Shown here piece by piece: positions 11,318-24,201 of a DNA stretch of 64,000 nucleotides. Numbering within the stretch: position 1 is the stretch's first letter; every line of letters starts with the position of its first letter. The notes under the pieces are model-generated. The model was not told the DNA's origin, did no database searches, and saw nothing but the letters and a program-made list of their open reading frames with translations. This DNA comes from Blastomyces gilchristii SLH14081 (lineage: Eukaryota; Ascomycota; Eurotiomycetes; Onygenales; Ajellomycetaceae), in the NCBI RefSeq assembly GCF_000003855.2, contig NW_003101682.1, forward strand, positions 931,178-995,177, read 5' to 3'. Made by a program: the position numbers and the translations under genes.

Positions 11318-11592
11318 TGATGAAGGTGATATAATAAAGTAGTTGGTTGTATTATCGAGATCTATCTATTGTGCGGTCTTTTATGTGTGTAGGTGTTTGC
11401 CAAGCGATCAGTGTACACCTTGCTTAGGCGGAAGCAGTCAGCTCATAGAGAGAGGAATTCAACACCTCTCTTGATCACTGCTTCACTGAGTAGATATTTA
11501 CAACTCAGCAGAGCAGTTCTATAACTGAAGAAAGAATATTATATATAAAAGATAGTAGTGTCTTCTGTCAAAGGTTTCACAGAGAACTAACA
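11318..11592 (-). mobile_element. copia LTR (minus orientation)
   Basis: On the minus strand it begins TGTTAGTTCTCTG at 11592 and ends CACCTTCATCA at 11318: 275 bp, the same length as the LTR at 4583-7260. It keeps several CpG-rich words, for example near 11370-11440. A copia pol end lies directly to its right (upstream on the minus strand), so this should be the 3' LTR of that element. Terminal TG...CA supports the borders; I found no second copy in the window. Confidence 0.5.
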
Positions 11593-11689
11593 AGAATTTG
11601 AAGAATAAGAAAGTAAAGAAAACAGTGAGATAAATGAATGAATATATAAACTACTGTAGAGATAGCAGACTGATAAGATCCTGAATCTG

Positions 11690-13515
11690 TCAGAATGTCG
11701 TCAGAGCTTTTCTGACTGTAGATATTCAGATTCTCATATTAATCAGAGTATCTTCATGAACTTCAGCTGTTAAAGCTTTTATTAGAGTGTCTGCAGTTAT
11801 ATCAGTGATGTCTATCTATACAATTTTAACAACATCTGCAGCTGCAGTATGATGAATATGATGATGTTTAATATCAATATAATATACATTGCAGATGATC
11901 TTTTCATCATTTGCTATAACAATTGCTTTATTATTGTCAATGTATAGAGAAACTGTAAAATTGAGAAGTAGAAATCCAAGATTCACAAGTAGTCTGTGTA
12001 GCCAGATTACAGTTTTGAGACTCTCAGAGATAGATATATACTCTGCTTCTGTAATGCTCAGTATCACAATTATTTGCTTAATGAATTTTCATACAATTGA
12101 CTTATCAGTGAGATGAATGAGAAGATCTGATATAGATTTGCAGTCACTGATGTCATCTGCTTAATCAGAATCTGTAAAGACTTCAAAGTTGAGCTTTTCC
12201 ACTTCAGTGATGTAGTGAATATAGTGATCAGTTATGCTGTAAATGTAGTGAAAGAGCTGTTTGACTGCAGGTCAGCATACTTGTGTAGACTTGCTTAATT
12301 AACAGATGAGTTTGACAGTTGTAAAACATATATCAAGATAAGTGTATGTGACAAGATATTGAAGTGATTCAATGACTTATTGATATTTGAACTCATCAAA
12401 AGATTCAGAGTCAGAGAGTAGATTAAAGACAGGTTTTATAAGAGTTCTTACAGTCTGAGAATCAGTTATTTTGAATTCCTTCAACATTGATTTGATATAG
12501 ATGGCTTGTGACAGCTTGATGTCACTGTCATTCTTCTCAATCTTCATATCTAAGTAGTAGTTTCCAGGTCTCAGATCTTTCACTGTGAATTAATCAGTAA
12601 TTTAATGAAACATCTGTTTAATGATATCTGTATTAAGATCTATTAACTTGACATTATTCATATAGAGAGTGAGGAATATCTGAGAGTGTCTTTTGAATCA
12701 GAGACTCTCATCATGATAAGAGGATTTAAAGCTGATATTCTTGAGATGACTTGTAAGTAGATTGAACCACAGATAGAGAGCCTGTTTAAGACTGTAGAGA
12801 GACTGCAGAAGTAGGCATATATAACTAGTACTATCATCAAATTCAGTCAGTTGCCTCATGTAGAGCTGCTTATTAGATGACAGACCTGTATTCAGAAATA
12901 ATGTGATGAAATCAATTTGATGAATATTTCAACTTTTTGCTGCTGCTACTGCAAGTATAGCACAGATGACCGAAGCAGAGATAACAGAGGTATAGATATC
13001 ATTGAAATCAACACTCTTTTGTTAATGAAAATTCTGAACAACTCATCTTATCTTGTAGAATGATATACTGTTATTTGTATTGATTTTGACATGATAAACT
13101 CAGTGATTATCAAGAATCTGAGTTTTGATAGTTAACTTATTCACAATCTTGAAAGTTTTATACTTAGTCACAGAGTCAAGCTCTTTCTTTATAACAGCTG
13201 TTTAAGCATTCTTTTGCAGAGATGCAATTATCTTCTCATATGTTTGTAGAACTTTAACCTCTGTAATAGTCTCAGAGCCTCAGTGTGCAGCACAGATCTT
13301 GAACATGCAATAGAGCTGAAATTCAATGACACTGAATATCTTCAGAGTAATGAGATTTAAAGTTGTGTCATTTTTTCAAGATCATTCCTGTCTTTTTGAG
13401 ATTGCAGATGACTTCTTGCTAACTTTCTTTCAGAGATATCTGACTTTGCAGCCTGTGATCATAGCAGTGAATTAGAGAGAAGTATTCTTGACTGACACCT
13501 GTACAGAGAGAAACT
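11690..13515 (-). pseudogene. copia pol: reverse transcriptase and RNase H
   Basis: Minus-strand remnant of a second copia pol. From about 13280 it reads A-(W)-T-A-V-I-K-K-E-L-D-S-V, where copia RTs begin. Then come V-Q-N-F-H-Q-Q-K-S-V-D-F (for A-R-x-x-A-x-G-F-x-Q), Q-I-D-F-I-T-L-F-L-N-T and L-Y-M-R-Q near 12890. The segment 12583-12377 carries D-L-R-P-G-N-Y-Y-L-D-M-K-I-E. RNase H at 12067-11816 has T-E-A-E-Y-I-S, Y-I-D-N-N-K-A-I and H-I-H-H. The end T-A-D-T-L-I-K-A-L is near 11780. Stops at W and Q codons are numerous. Its upstream part is cut at 13516 by a full-length LINE. Confidence 0.7.
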
Positions 13516-13890
13516 CTTATTATTATTATTATTATTCTTCAATTATAGATGTATGCAGTCAGAGACTATGACATCTACCTGAGAACTTTTAGTTCCCAGG
13601 GTTTTTCCTATATCTGTAAAGTTAACTATTATACATTCATCAATTTCAGATATGCAAAATCAGAAAATTCCAGCCCAGAATATAAAAATCATTTACAAAT
13701 TGCAGTGTTTTAACATCTTCTGATACTTTGAAATCATTTGACAATATCATGACAAAGGAAAAGAGAACACAGTCTTAAAGATAGACACATTAAATAGATA
13801 GATAGAAAGGAATTGAAAGAAAAAGATAAAGTAAAGAAAGACTGTAACAAAACAAATTATTAAAAGATAGTATATAGCTGTTTTAACAGA

Positions 13891-16800
13891 CTATATCTGA
13901 TTGATTTTCTCCTCTTCATATTCAGATAATTCTGAATTTAGTCATTTTCTTATAGCTGCTTGAGTTTCTGATAGAAAGTCTATTAAGTATTTAATTCCTG
14001 TCTCATTTGAGAATAAGAATCTCATATTTAATTGATTTAGATTATACTTCTCTTTCAATCTGACTCTGAGACTATTGTATAATACACAGTGTATTACAAT
14101 ATACTCAGAATTCTCATTTGTATTGTAGAATAAGCATTCTATTGAGTCAAATCTATCATCAAATCTTTGTATATAAGATTTGAAATAGCCATGTTCTAGT
14201 TTCAGCTATATTATAGATGAGAATATTTTCTTTTTACATATAATTGAACAAGATTTTCACTTGAATTTTGTTTCAAATCTTGAATAATGTATACTCTTCT
14301 TTTATTTCTGTCAGCTTTCATTTCACTTGTCTAAACAAGATTCTTTTATTATTCTCTTTATAAAAGATCAGGATATAATTTTTTGAATAGATCTGCTTAA
14401 TTCTGCACTCTTTTTTACAGCTGAATCAGTCAATTCATTTTCATGAATATTTATATAAGCAGAAACTCAGTGCAGATGAATTATCAGCTTTGATATTCTT
14501 CTCTTTTGAATTTTCAAAATAGAGTTTAAGATCAGTTCAAGATTTATTTAATCATTATGAATCTGACTATTTCTAAGTCTTTTTAAAGCAGCTTGACTAT
14601 CAAAGAATATTCATATCTCTTTCAAACAATTTTCTCTTTTATGAGATTTTATTTCAATGAGTTTGAAAGCTTTCACTATTGTAAATAGTTCAGTATCAAA
14701 GACTTCAGATTCACAGTCTAGATTTCAGAAATCTGAGATAAAATTAATATTTTCTTGAGTATAAGCAATGCCTGCATCTAATCTATTCAAATTCTCATTT
14801 TTTGAGTCATCTGAATAAATCAGAATAGAGTCTTTTATATTAATTGTAGAGATTCTCTTCAAATACTGTTCATATTATTTCTCTTTTGATAGTTCACTTA
14901 TTTATAAGTCTATAAGAGATTCAAGCTTTTCTCTTCAGAGAGATAACTTCTCATGATCAACTTTTTCAATATTTAGAGAAGAGAATTGATTTTTAATCAG
15001 AGAGTATAGTCTGTACAGTTGAGAAGACATTTTCTTTAAAGAATTATTTTCATTTCAATCAAGAAATCTATTTCAATTCAGTTCATTTTCAGAGTTAATT
15101 GATGGAAATGAAGAAGAGACTCTTTCTCTGATTATATGATTTGAGCTCATCTTTACAACTCTCAGAGTATAGTTCATACAGATCTTTTCAAATCTAATAG
15201 TAGAAGAAGAAATTGAAGCTTCAATTTTCATTGCTTTAATAGAAGATGATTTGAATACTCTCAGAATTCTTCTCAAGACTCTGTTTTACAGACTTTGAAA
15301 GAGTTCAGTGAAATTCTCTTGATTATTTCATCAAACTTGAACTTCATAATCAGCTACTGATGTAATACAGGCTATATATAACTGTCTCATAGCCTGAAAG
15401 AATAGATCTCTCTCTGTATTTGATAGTCTGATTATGTTATTCAATAATCTTTCTGTCTTGACAGTTCTTTATTAAATGTGATATTTAAAATTCAACTTGG
15501 AGTTTAACTATACTTCTAATCATTTAATATTTACACTGGGTTTAATCTCTCTATTTAAAAGAGTTAGAGATAGTTCTTTCTCATTGAATCTAGAAAAGAA
15601 ATGAATTAACTCAGTTTTATTCATATTAAATTGAATTTGATTGATATCTGCTCTAATAAAGATTTTCTTTACAGCTTCTTCAATCACTTTCAAATTCTCT
15701 TTAATAGTTTTTGAGCTGTAGACTAGACCAATATCATTCATATAACTTGAAGATCACACTATTCTCATATTTCTATTGTTAAATAGATATGCAGTGTATA
15801 TTACAAATAAAATAAGTGAAATTGAAGATTCTTATAATACTTCTATTTTTATCTCAGTCTTGTCTTATTTTATTCCATCAAAGAAGAGTTGTATAATTCT
15901 TTTAGATATAAAATAGTTAACTCATTTTATTAAAGAAAGTGACAGTTTTAATATCTTCAATGTCTGAATTAACTTTGACTTTGAAACATAATCAAATGCT
16001 TCTTTTATATCAATAAAAACTGCAGTTGAGACCAGACTCTCATACTTTGTTATTTGAATATTATAAACAACTGAGAGAACAGTATCAATTGCAGAACACT
16101 GTTTTCTATCTCTCATTTATTCACTGAATAAAAGAGAATCACTTATAGAGCTTATAAAAGATAGTTAAGTAGCTATTATCTTTTCTAAAACCTTTTCTAG
16201 ACAGTTTAATAGAGATATTACTCTATATGACTTAGAAATTGAAGTTTTTCTATTAAATTTTATAAGAATCACTTCAGTGACTTCTCTTCAGCATTCAGAA
16301 TGATATTCATTTTTTAAGAGATTGAAAAAGAGCTCAAAATATTCATTCTTTAAGTAGAGGTATGTATTTTGAATAATCAAGTGATTAATTGAATCAGGCC
16401 CTGCATCAGTCTTAACTGAACTTGAGAAGATAGCTGACTCTAGTTCATCTTGAGTAAGATCAGGCCATTCTCAGTCATTTTCATTAATATAATTGAGACA
16501 TGATATATTCTCTTTCTCTGAATCTGAATCTGATGAGTTTTGAAGAAGAGTTCTTATAAAAGCTTGATATTTTTTCTCAAAAGAGTTTGCTGTATATGAT
16601 TCATTCTAAAACTCATATTCTAAGATTGAAAGTTTTACTACACTTCTTATTTTAGTATAGTTAAAAGCTTTAAAAACTTCTTTTTCTTATACTTCTTCAA
16701 GAAATTTATTTCAGCAGTCTGTTTTAGCTTTTTTAATATCTGAAAAATATTCATTTCTGACAGCTTTAAACTCTTTATCAGAAATTATATCATTCTTTCA

Positions 16801-17847
16801 ATCTCTTCTAGCAGTAGTCAATTATTTTGTTTTAGATATGATATTCTTATTTCATCAAGATTTTGAATACTCAGAAGACTTTCTCTTTGAAATATTATCT
16901 TTAACACTTACTAGAATAATAGATATAATAAGCTTCACTCTATTCTTAAGCATTTCATTTGAGATATCTTGACCAGGATTTCAATACAGCTCACTCTGTC
17001 TTTCAGATTTTAACAGTTTTATACTTTCTTTAACTGCCTTTCAGTCAGCTTTTTCAAAGTTAAACTGATTAGAGAGAAGAGGATTTTCACTCATTTATTT
17101 CTCACTCAGTTCAATGTTAAATTGAATAATCTCATGATCTGATTCTGATGTCTCATTTGAATTAATAAATCAGTTTACAAGTCTTTTTTCTATTAGATTT
17201 TATAATATAAAGATTAGATCTATAATAGATTTCTGTTTCATATCTTTTCTAAAGAATGTTTATTGATCAGACTTGTTAACTAAATTCATTGAATACTTAA
17301 AGATTCATTTAATCAGATTATCAGCTCTTACTGCTCTTTTACATTCTGAATTTCATCAGAGATGATGTGTATTGAAATCTTCTACAATTATAGAGTTTCT
17401 TAATAGAGTTATGTTCAGAAATCCTCTATTAATTATTCAGATGTTATTATTTTTCTTCAATGACTTTTCATTATAGATATTTATAAGCTGTATAGTATCA
17501 AACTCATTCTCTTTATCTATAATATCACTCATCAGAATATCAGGGTCAGACATGATATCAAATCTCAGATTAAATTGATATCTTGATCTCTTTCTTTCAT
17601 AGATCACTACTCTCAACTTTATCTCAGACTTTTGAGATAAAAAGCAGTAGTAGCTTGTATAAGAAATGACATATTTTTACTCAGCATCAAAATTCAGCTT
17701 CTGAAGCAGTATAAAATCAACTTTTTATTCAAATATAATTTGAAGACAAGAATAAATGCAATTTGAGTTTCTATTCATATTATTTTAAATAAATGTAATT
17801 TTTGAAGAGTTTTTAAACTTTTTTTATTATTTTTATTATATATTCAT
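13891..17847 (-). pseudogene. LINE ORF2: endonuclease, reverse transcriptase, RNase H (copy C)
   Basis: Role in the family: nicks the target and copies the element RNA at the nick. N-terminal AP-endonuclease motifs: N-M-N-R-N-S-N (about 17785), Q-L-I-N-I-Y-N (about 17460) and E-D-F-N-T-H-H-L-(W) (about 17370), with S-I-I-D-L near 17230. RT motifs: R-V-I-S-L-L-N near 16220, A-V-F-I-D-I-K-E-A-F-D-Y near 16010, and Y-M-N-D-I at 15740, where the family has a catalytic x-D-D; here it reads N-D. RNase H with S-D-S-Q-A-A-L-K and W-V-P-A-H equivalents is at about 14830-14400. A C-terminal zinc-like motif is near 14110. Many stops, mostly TGA at tryptophan sites. Stop at 13891-13893; the start is inferred. 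Confidence 0.75.
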
Positions 17848-17870
17848 ACTAAAAGAGAGTAGAGTAGAAT

Positions 17871-19491
17871 CTAATCACTATTATCAGATAGTAGATTATA
17901 ACTGTTCTGAAAAGTAGAAATCTCAACTACTTATATTATATCTAGTTTATTATCAGAGTCATTTCTCAATTCTCTAATCTTAATAGAAGTTTGAGAATTC
18001 AAATTCTATTTACATTTAACTGAAGAATTGAAGTTTGAAGATCTAGATAGTTAAGAGTTTCTTCTTTTTAAGTTTACAGTTATAAGTTTACTGATTTGAC
18101 TATTCTCTTCAGTTCTAGATTTACTTTGAGCTTTATCTTTTCTTCAGTTCTTTTGAGTTCTTGAAGTAAATATACATTCTTTTGAGCTAGATGCATGTTT
18201 TTCTTTGTAATTAGAGTATTTAAGCAGAGTATATTGATATATTTCATCTCTTTTTAAGCATATTTCATATTTATGCTCACTAGTTTTGTGATTTCTGATA
18301 TAGAATGTATATTTTGAGTCTCTGAAATAGAAGATTGTAAAGTATTCATATCTTTAACAGTTTGAACACTGTGTTTAAGCTTTGAGATTCATTCTTGAGT
18401 CTTTGTATTCATGAACTCTCATTTTCAAATCTGCTACTCTTACTTCAGAGATCTTTGACTGTTTAAGTGTCTTTATATATACTAGAACAGAGACATTTCT
18501 TCTGCTTTATCTGAAATTAATTGAATTTAGTTATACAGACTCTTTTCTCAGTTGAATGAAGTTGTATTCTTCTAATTCATTTTTAAGAAGTAGTATTTCT
18601 TCTTTACAGTCAAAAATTTCAACTGAAATATTATAAAGAATGAATTTGTCTCACTTTTCATCTCTTTCAGATAGAATTATTATGTTTAACAAAGATTCTA
18701 CTGCTGATTTTCAGAGATTCTCATTCTGAATAAGGAATTCTGCACTGAATTCAGACATTGTGATCAGAATGATGAAGTTTTCAAAGAAGAATGACTTAAT
18801 TGAAGCTATAACTGATTTTTGAACTTTAATATCAGTTATTAACTGAGAAAAGAACTGCTGATTGATTTCATTTCTAATTCTGAAAATAAGATTTGAGTTT
18901 AGCTTATTTCTCTGCAATATATTCTGATTTGAGACTTTGAGAATAAGTCTTCTATTTCTGAAGATTTAAAGATTTTTCTCTTATTACATTTTTTTCTTTA
19001 CTCTTCTATTACTAGAAGTATGAGCAGTATTCTTCTCAGTTTTCTCAGAACTTTGAGCAGATTTTGAGACAGCAGATTTAGAGATAACAGATTTAGAGAC
19101 AGTAGATTCAGCTGCTTAAGTATATGTTTTCTTCTGATTCAAAAAAGAAGATAAAGAAGAAGTAGAAAAGAAAGAAGAGTAAACTGAAGAGTCAGTGATT
19201 ATATTAGAAATTTTCAAAGTTTTTTGAACTGTGTTTGAAATTCCAAGTTTGAACTTGATCATTTTCTATAGTTGTCTAGTCTGAGTATGAAGAATTAATA
19301 GAACTTCTTCATTTATCTCACTCAGATACTGCTTTTCAAGAATTTTACTTACTTTTTCAAGTTTCTATATTTCAAGAACTTGTTATTTCTCTATTTCTTC
19401 TTTCTTTCTTCTCTTCAGAATTTCAATCTCAGAAATAGTATTTGAGAAAGTATTCTTTTTCATATTAACTGAGTGTACTTTTGAACTTATT
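17871..19491 (-). pseudogene. LINE ORF1, gag-like with zinc knuckles (copy C)
   Basis: Role in the family: RNA-binding protein of the LINE particle. An N-terminal coiled-coil-like, K/E-rich part (I-L-K-R-R-K-K-E-E-I-E-K) is near 19420. A central part is open at 18917-18711. Toward the end lie several Cys/His knuckles, for example C-S-N-C-Q-R-Y-E and C-L-K-R-D-E-I near 18390-18230, as in Tad-clade ORF1. The start codon is ATG in copy D (53377) but ATA here (19489-19491). The stop is 17871-17873. The frame contains TGA and TAA codons at former W and Q positions. Confidence 0.65.
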
Positions 19492-21015
19492 ATTCTTACT
19501 CAATGAAAAGTTAATCAGACTAATTCAATTAAGATATTTATTAAACTCTTTTTAAATTGAAAAGTTGATTAGACTATTTCAATTAAGAGATTTCTAAATC
19601 TGTTTTCAATTGAAAAGTTGATCAGATTATTTCAAAAGAAGAATAACAGACTTTTGAGTATAAAATACCTGATTTTTTTCATACTAGTTCAGTAACTAGA
19701 TTAGATTTTTGAAGAGAATCTAATATACTAAAATTGATTTTTAAGATAAATCAATAAAATCTTTATAATCTCTTTCTTAAGATACAGTGAGAAAAAGTAT
19801 AATATCAATTAATAGTAAATCAGATAATATGACAGTTTTTAAGAGAAAAACTGATAAAAAATAAATTAATTTTTTACAGAGAAATTGATTAAAACTATTT
19901 AATTTTATTCTAAATTATTCAATTCTTCTCACACAACAAGTGTGCAACTCAAATCAGTTAATAAAGAGTGTAAAAAAGAATTAAGTATTAATAAAAGCTC
20001 TTCAGTCACTGAAAAAGTAATTCTTACTTAAAAGAATATGAAATTATAATAGAAAATAACTCTGTTTTTAATTCTTTGTAAGAATATTATATAAAACTCA
20101 GAGAAAAACATCTTACTTTTTCAAAAGAAGTAAAAAACTATTTCTAAGATCTTTTTTTTTTTTTTTGTATTAACTGCTGCAGAAGAATGAGATAGAAACT
20201 GTTAAGATATATACTACTGTATACTCTCTATCAAGACTTTCTCTCTTCAGAGTCTTGATATTATAGAGAATATAAGTCTGTTTCTATATAATAATATAAA
20301 TATTGTCAGTGAGATGTAGAGAAACTGATTATTTATATCTTAAAATAGAAGACTTTGTCAATGATTATATTAATATAGAGTTAATTCTTAAATTCAATAG
20401 AAATCTAGTATTGCTGTTCTCAATCTCTTACAGAATCTATTAAATATTAAGATATTAAAACTAGATTTAATATATCTCACTGTGCAGGGATTAAAGGCTC
20501 AGTCAGATCTTGAGATATACTGATTTTATAGTTATTGATGTGCTGTTGACTTGTTGTTTATTGATTATGTGCTTGATATTATCACTGAGATATCTTTTTG
20601 TATTTTTCTGTCAGAGATGGGCCAGATTGAGAAGAGCAGTACAAGAGTGAGACTTAGTGTTAGTGTTTTGAAACATCAAAGATGGACAGGGTTTTCACAG
20701 AGATCACTTCTCAGATATCTTCACAACTACAGATTGAGGATCTTTCAAAATTGAGAAGATTGATGCATACAGCTAGGTCTCTTCACCTTACAATTTGTAT
20801 GGCAATTTGGCCCGGGATTGTGGTGTGATAGGGGAGAATGAGGGATAATCCCACGCAGGAGTTCCAAACAACGTCTGGTTCATGTTTGGCTGGATAACTC
20901 CACCACCACACGGGGTATGCGGTCGGCGATGGGGTCAAAATGCTTGTATGATCGAGGGCTTTTCGATGGATCTATCGGCGGGTTCTTATTCAAAAAATCG
21001 AGCGAGTTCGTGGTG
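19492..21015 (-). promoter_or_regulatory. LINE 5' UTR and probable internal promoter (copy C)
   Basis: About 1.5 kb precede ORF1. The first 230 bases (21015-20785) keep a normal GC content and many CpG, and are nearly identical to 55059-54830 in copy D, while the rest is mutated. A T run lies at about 20151-20167. No gene is visible; the short open frame at 20551-20754 falls within this non-coding leader. Confidence 0.55.
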
Positions 21016-21336
21016 TCTATTCTCTTTGCCTCTTAAATAGATTAATAGTATAATAATACAGTGAATCAGTGGATTTTGCATGTATTTCTTGATTTTTACA
21101 GTTATTATCATACAGATGCCTTTTCTAATAAGGAAATCAGGGTCTGATTGATGTAATTAATTATTATTGCATTTTCGAAAGATTTGAGGATGGGGGAGGC
21201 CCCGGGTGGCGGCTTATAGGCCACGGTGTAGCAAGGGGGGGTGTTGGTGATTACTACACCTACCCTAGTCACGTGCCACTCCAACCTATTCATTTAGTGT
21301 AACTCGCGTAGTTAGATTACAACACAACACAATAAC
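21016..21336. other. unassigned mixed DNA at the island edge
   Basis: An AT-rich part is followed by a GC-rich patch (about 21180-21280). No gene is recognised. It does not match the copia pol on the other side of LINE copy C, so it is not the simple continuation of that target. Confidence 0.4.
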
Positions 21337-21512
21337 ATTATCCTCCAAGATAACTTTCCACAAGCTAGCAACCTTTCAATCACACAAGCTTTACACCTTC
21401 CACAATAGATATATTAGATAGTGCATGGATAATATAACAACTTAACAAGCAGATCTTGATACACATAAGATTCATATGTCTCCAACATATTCATCCGTGA
21501 CACCCATTCCGA
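21337..21512 (+). mobile_element. partial copia LTR
   Basis: The stretch ACAAGCTAGCAACCTTTCAA and on through ACAAGCTTTACACC matches the end of the LTR at 4583-7260. The following part (TAGATAGTGCATG to GACACCCATTCCGATA) matches 25040-25144. No primer site follows (the next bases are ATACCACTGG), so it is a 3' LTR or a solo LTR fragment. Its left border is unclear. Confidence 0.5.
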
Positions 21513-22241
21513 TAATACCACTGGGCCAAAGGGCTAATTCTTACGGCTCATTATCCCTGTCCACAGAAAACCTTCCAGCACTGTGCCGCAGGCCTGCGCC
21601 GCCAATTCACGGCCCCTTGCTCTGTATTGTCAAGTGTCCTTCATCCAATCACCGCATCAGAGACAAACAAGCAAGGAGGCGACCAAAATAAATCCTGCGT
21701 GTTAGCAGCCGTGCACTTGGTGATATGAACTGACCAGGGCAATTCGCCCATACACAGTCAAACTAGATGGCTGTCAAGCCTTGCAGTGGTTGAGCATGAT
21801 AACTCTTGTCCACTAAAAATGTCTAGCCCAAGGCAACAGCCTGCACATGATGGCTTTGGCGCGAGTTTTGCAGGGAAGTTCAACCCAGCATTGAGAAAAA
21901 AAACACCAAATGTGAAGCATTTCGGTTGGGGAATTCGTTTCTACCTATCAATTCTCACGACACGGGGTACCATTCTATCCATGCCAATCGGGGAATCGGT
22001 GGGCGCATATTGGTATTCCGGTTTTGCCTAACAGGCTCTTTGCAGTACATGCGCCGCCTCCGTTTCAACACTGACAGGCTGATAGCATGTTAAGCTGGCA
22101 AAAATGCATATAAACCCCCTTCTGATCAGGCCTTTACAGATGCTTTTTTTTTCTTCAATACAAGAAATCCTACACTACCACCCACTGCCCAAGATCAGTA
22201 TAAAATTTGTTTTCTGGAAATTCCCAGCTTGCAATTCCACT
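21513..22241. other. GC-balanced intergenic DNA
   Basis: Ordinary, unmutated-looking sequence upstream of the small gene. Short open frames here (21476-21691, 21786-22031) have no features I recognise, and the first begins inside the LTR remnant, so I do not call them genes. This is probably the promoter side of the gene at 22242. Confidence 0.4.
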
Positions 22242-22616
22242 ATGTCTTTTAACAAGATCCTCACAAAGAAGGTTGTTGGCAAGCTGTCAAAGGGTGGAAT
22301 GAATGTTGTGCTCTCTGTTGCTACCAGAACTGAAGCCTGGTCACGTCCAGAATATGTCGCTGATGAAATTGGAGCGAGAACCAACCCAATTATTGTTAAG
22401 TCAAAAACTGCGTTGCCAGCTGGCACTGTTGAACTGTGCGTCAGGTAAATAGTCCCCTTCACAGCCTGTGGGTAAATCTTCCGGTGATTGATGGACATCT
22501 CTAGGGAACCCGAGCATGGCGAGAACGTGAAACAAGATCATGTTACTGGTGTTGCGTTTGATGCGAATGGTCATGGCCATAGTTTGCACTTTGAAACAAA
22601 CCCAGAGTATGTGTGA
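22242..22616 (+). CDS. small two-exon gene, unknown function (about 104 aa)
   Basis: Exon 1 is 22242-22444, exon 2 is 22505-22616; a 60-base GT...AG intron (22445-22504) splits an arginine codon. The predicted protein starts MSFNKILTKKVVGKLSKGG and ends H-F-E-T-N-P-E-Y-V before TGA at 22614-22616. It is hydrophilic, with no signal peptide or membrane segment that I can see, and has a Lys/Gly-rich N-terminus and a His-rich GHGHSLH patch near the end. I chose the ATG at 22242 because the sequence before it (an open frame from 22104) looks like leader. I do not recognise the family. The normal base composition and the clean intron favour a real host gene. Confidence 0.6.
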
Positions 22617-23061
22617 GCCTCTTTGTGAAGTATGGTTTGAGGCTAAAGGAAACGTGGATGGTTCTCAAAGATCCTCTTGAGTCAAAAACCCTCCAACCAT
22701 TGCCTAATGAGGTGTGCGGCATGGCATGGGGTTGGAACATAGTAGGGTCGGGGCTGCCAGATTTGTTGTGACACGAAAGGGGTTGGATCTATGGGGGTTG
22801 GATGTTTTCAGGCAATTATCAAATGCAAAAGATTAATGAAAGATGTTCATCCTATCTCCTATCTCTGGTCTCTCTTCCATTTGCTGTTTTGTTTATGTAT
22901 TTTATATGAGAGCATGATGGACTTCGTCATTCCTCCAGCAAAATAATATCAAATTCCTCCCAAGGGTATACATAGTACAAAAGCTGACAGATTATTTACC
23001 CACTGGATTAATCACCCAAGTCAACTTAAATGAGAATGGTAATTACGAAACGCTAATTTGA
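22617..23061. other. intergenic DNA between two convergent genes
   Basis: GC-balanced sequence between the 3' ends of the small gene (plus) and the kinase-like gene (minus). It should hold both 3' UTRs. No further gene is visible. Confidence 0.4.
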
Positions 23062-24201
23062 TTACATTCCATCGAACCACTTGTCTTCGAGAAGCTCTTT
23101 TGCAGTTGGTCTGTCTCTTGGATCAAGTTTCATAATCCTCAAGATAAATTCTTTGTCCTCTGTTGAAATCTCTCGTTGACTAGCCAACGAGAAAGGCTTT
23201 ATTTTCTCTGGCGGCACAGTATCCATCACATATGTCAGTACCATCAAGGTTTCTTTATTGGCGAGATCACAGTAAGATGGTGGATATGGTCCAAAGTATA
23301 TGTGATATTTGGCAAGAATGTCAAGTTCATAATCTTCATGGCCACGTGGCGTCTTTGGCTTGAAGATGAAGAAATTCTCACCCCAAATCATGGATATAAC
23401 CTTTGGAAAGAGAATAGTCAGAATTAGATTTGTTAGAAGAAGGGTGTGTATTAAGTACCATGGTTCCAAATGACCAAACATCAGTTGGCGGACCCCATTC
23501 AATCCCTAATTGCGCCTCTGGGCTCCGCCAGATGGGTGTTCCAATTCCGTCGCGATTCTTGCAGAAGCGTGATGTTACGTGGACAGTGCTCTCGAGGTCT
23601 GCAAGTTGAACATCTGTGAATCGCTGCTCACTTTCACGCTGGGAAGCTGAAGCATAGTTCACCATAACATTGTCCATTTTGATATCTGCAGGTTACTTGT
23701 CCATCAGAAACCATTGTTCTCAATCAAGGGGGTGTTCAGGAAGCACCTGTGTGCACATAGCCGTCCTCATGAAGCACTTTCAACGCCTCAAGAATCCGCT
23801 TCGATACATATTTGATCTCCTTCCCACTCATCCTCTTGGCATTTGAGGAAGAGAGCAGCTCATCCTCGAGATGTTTTAGCACGATAGCAGGCGGGTCGGC
23901 CGGGTCAACTATCTCGTCAATCAATGGACGTAAATATGGTGTTCTGGACTGGAATCTCTTTAAGACATCCCTCTCGTTGGCAATGCGGAAATGGCGCGCG
24001 GATTTAATCACAACCGTTTCCCCAGTCTTGTTGCTGTTAAGAGAATGCAATATGTAAGTATTAGGATTTTCAATTATCTGAGAACAAGATATACCTTCCC
24101 AACCAAATGAATTCGCCAAGTTGCTTGGTGATGGTGTATGTACTGACAGTGCCCGTGAGACGCTGCCCCAGTTTCAAGAGCGCAGAAGGACTTGACGCCA
24201 T
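23062..24201 (-). CDS. protein-kinase-like gene, four exons (319 aa)
   Basis: Exons on the minus strand: 24201-24095, 24033-23747, 23685-23459, 23400-23062. The introns are 61, 61 and 58 bases, all GT...AG, and joining them gives one frame of 960 bases. Kinase landmarks: V-V-I-K-S (ATP-binding lysine, about residue 46), V-H-T-D-I-K-M-D-N (catalytic loop, H-R-D changed to H-T-D but Asp kept), L-A-D-L-E-S where D-F-G is expected, G-T-P-I-W-R-S-P-E-A (APE equivalent), D-V-W-S-F-G-T-M, and L-D-P-R-D-R-P-T-A near the C-terminus. I recall similar proteins with divergent D-F-G from many Pezizomycotina; whether they are active is uncertain. The frame stays open upstream of the chosen ATG, so the start may lie further out. 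There are no premature stops, unlike everything around it. Substrate and pathway are unknown. Confidence 0.85.

Larger units (their letters stand above)
13516..21015 (-). mobile_element. full-length Tad1-like LINE, copy C
   Basis: A 7.5-kb non-LTR retrotransposon on the minus strand. From its 5' end at 21015 (CACCACGAACTCGCTCG) it has a long 5' UTR, ORF1 (gag-like), ORF2 (endonuclease, RT, RNase H), a 3' UTR with a hairpin, and a TTA-repeat tail at 13516. Copy D (47426-55059) starts at the same base, which supports a true 5' end. I found no target duplication: the left flank is copia pol and the right flank is unrelated, so there was a rearrangement or a deletion at insertion. Confidence 0.85.

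Noticed and set aside
21476..21691. A 71-aa plus-strand gene
   Set aside because: Its start lies inside a copia LTR remnant and it runs across the LTR border.
22175..22740. Minus-strand open frames 22498-22175, 22589-22401 and 22740-22543
   Set aside because: They lie opposite the two-exon plus-strand gene, have no splice support and no recognisable motif.
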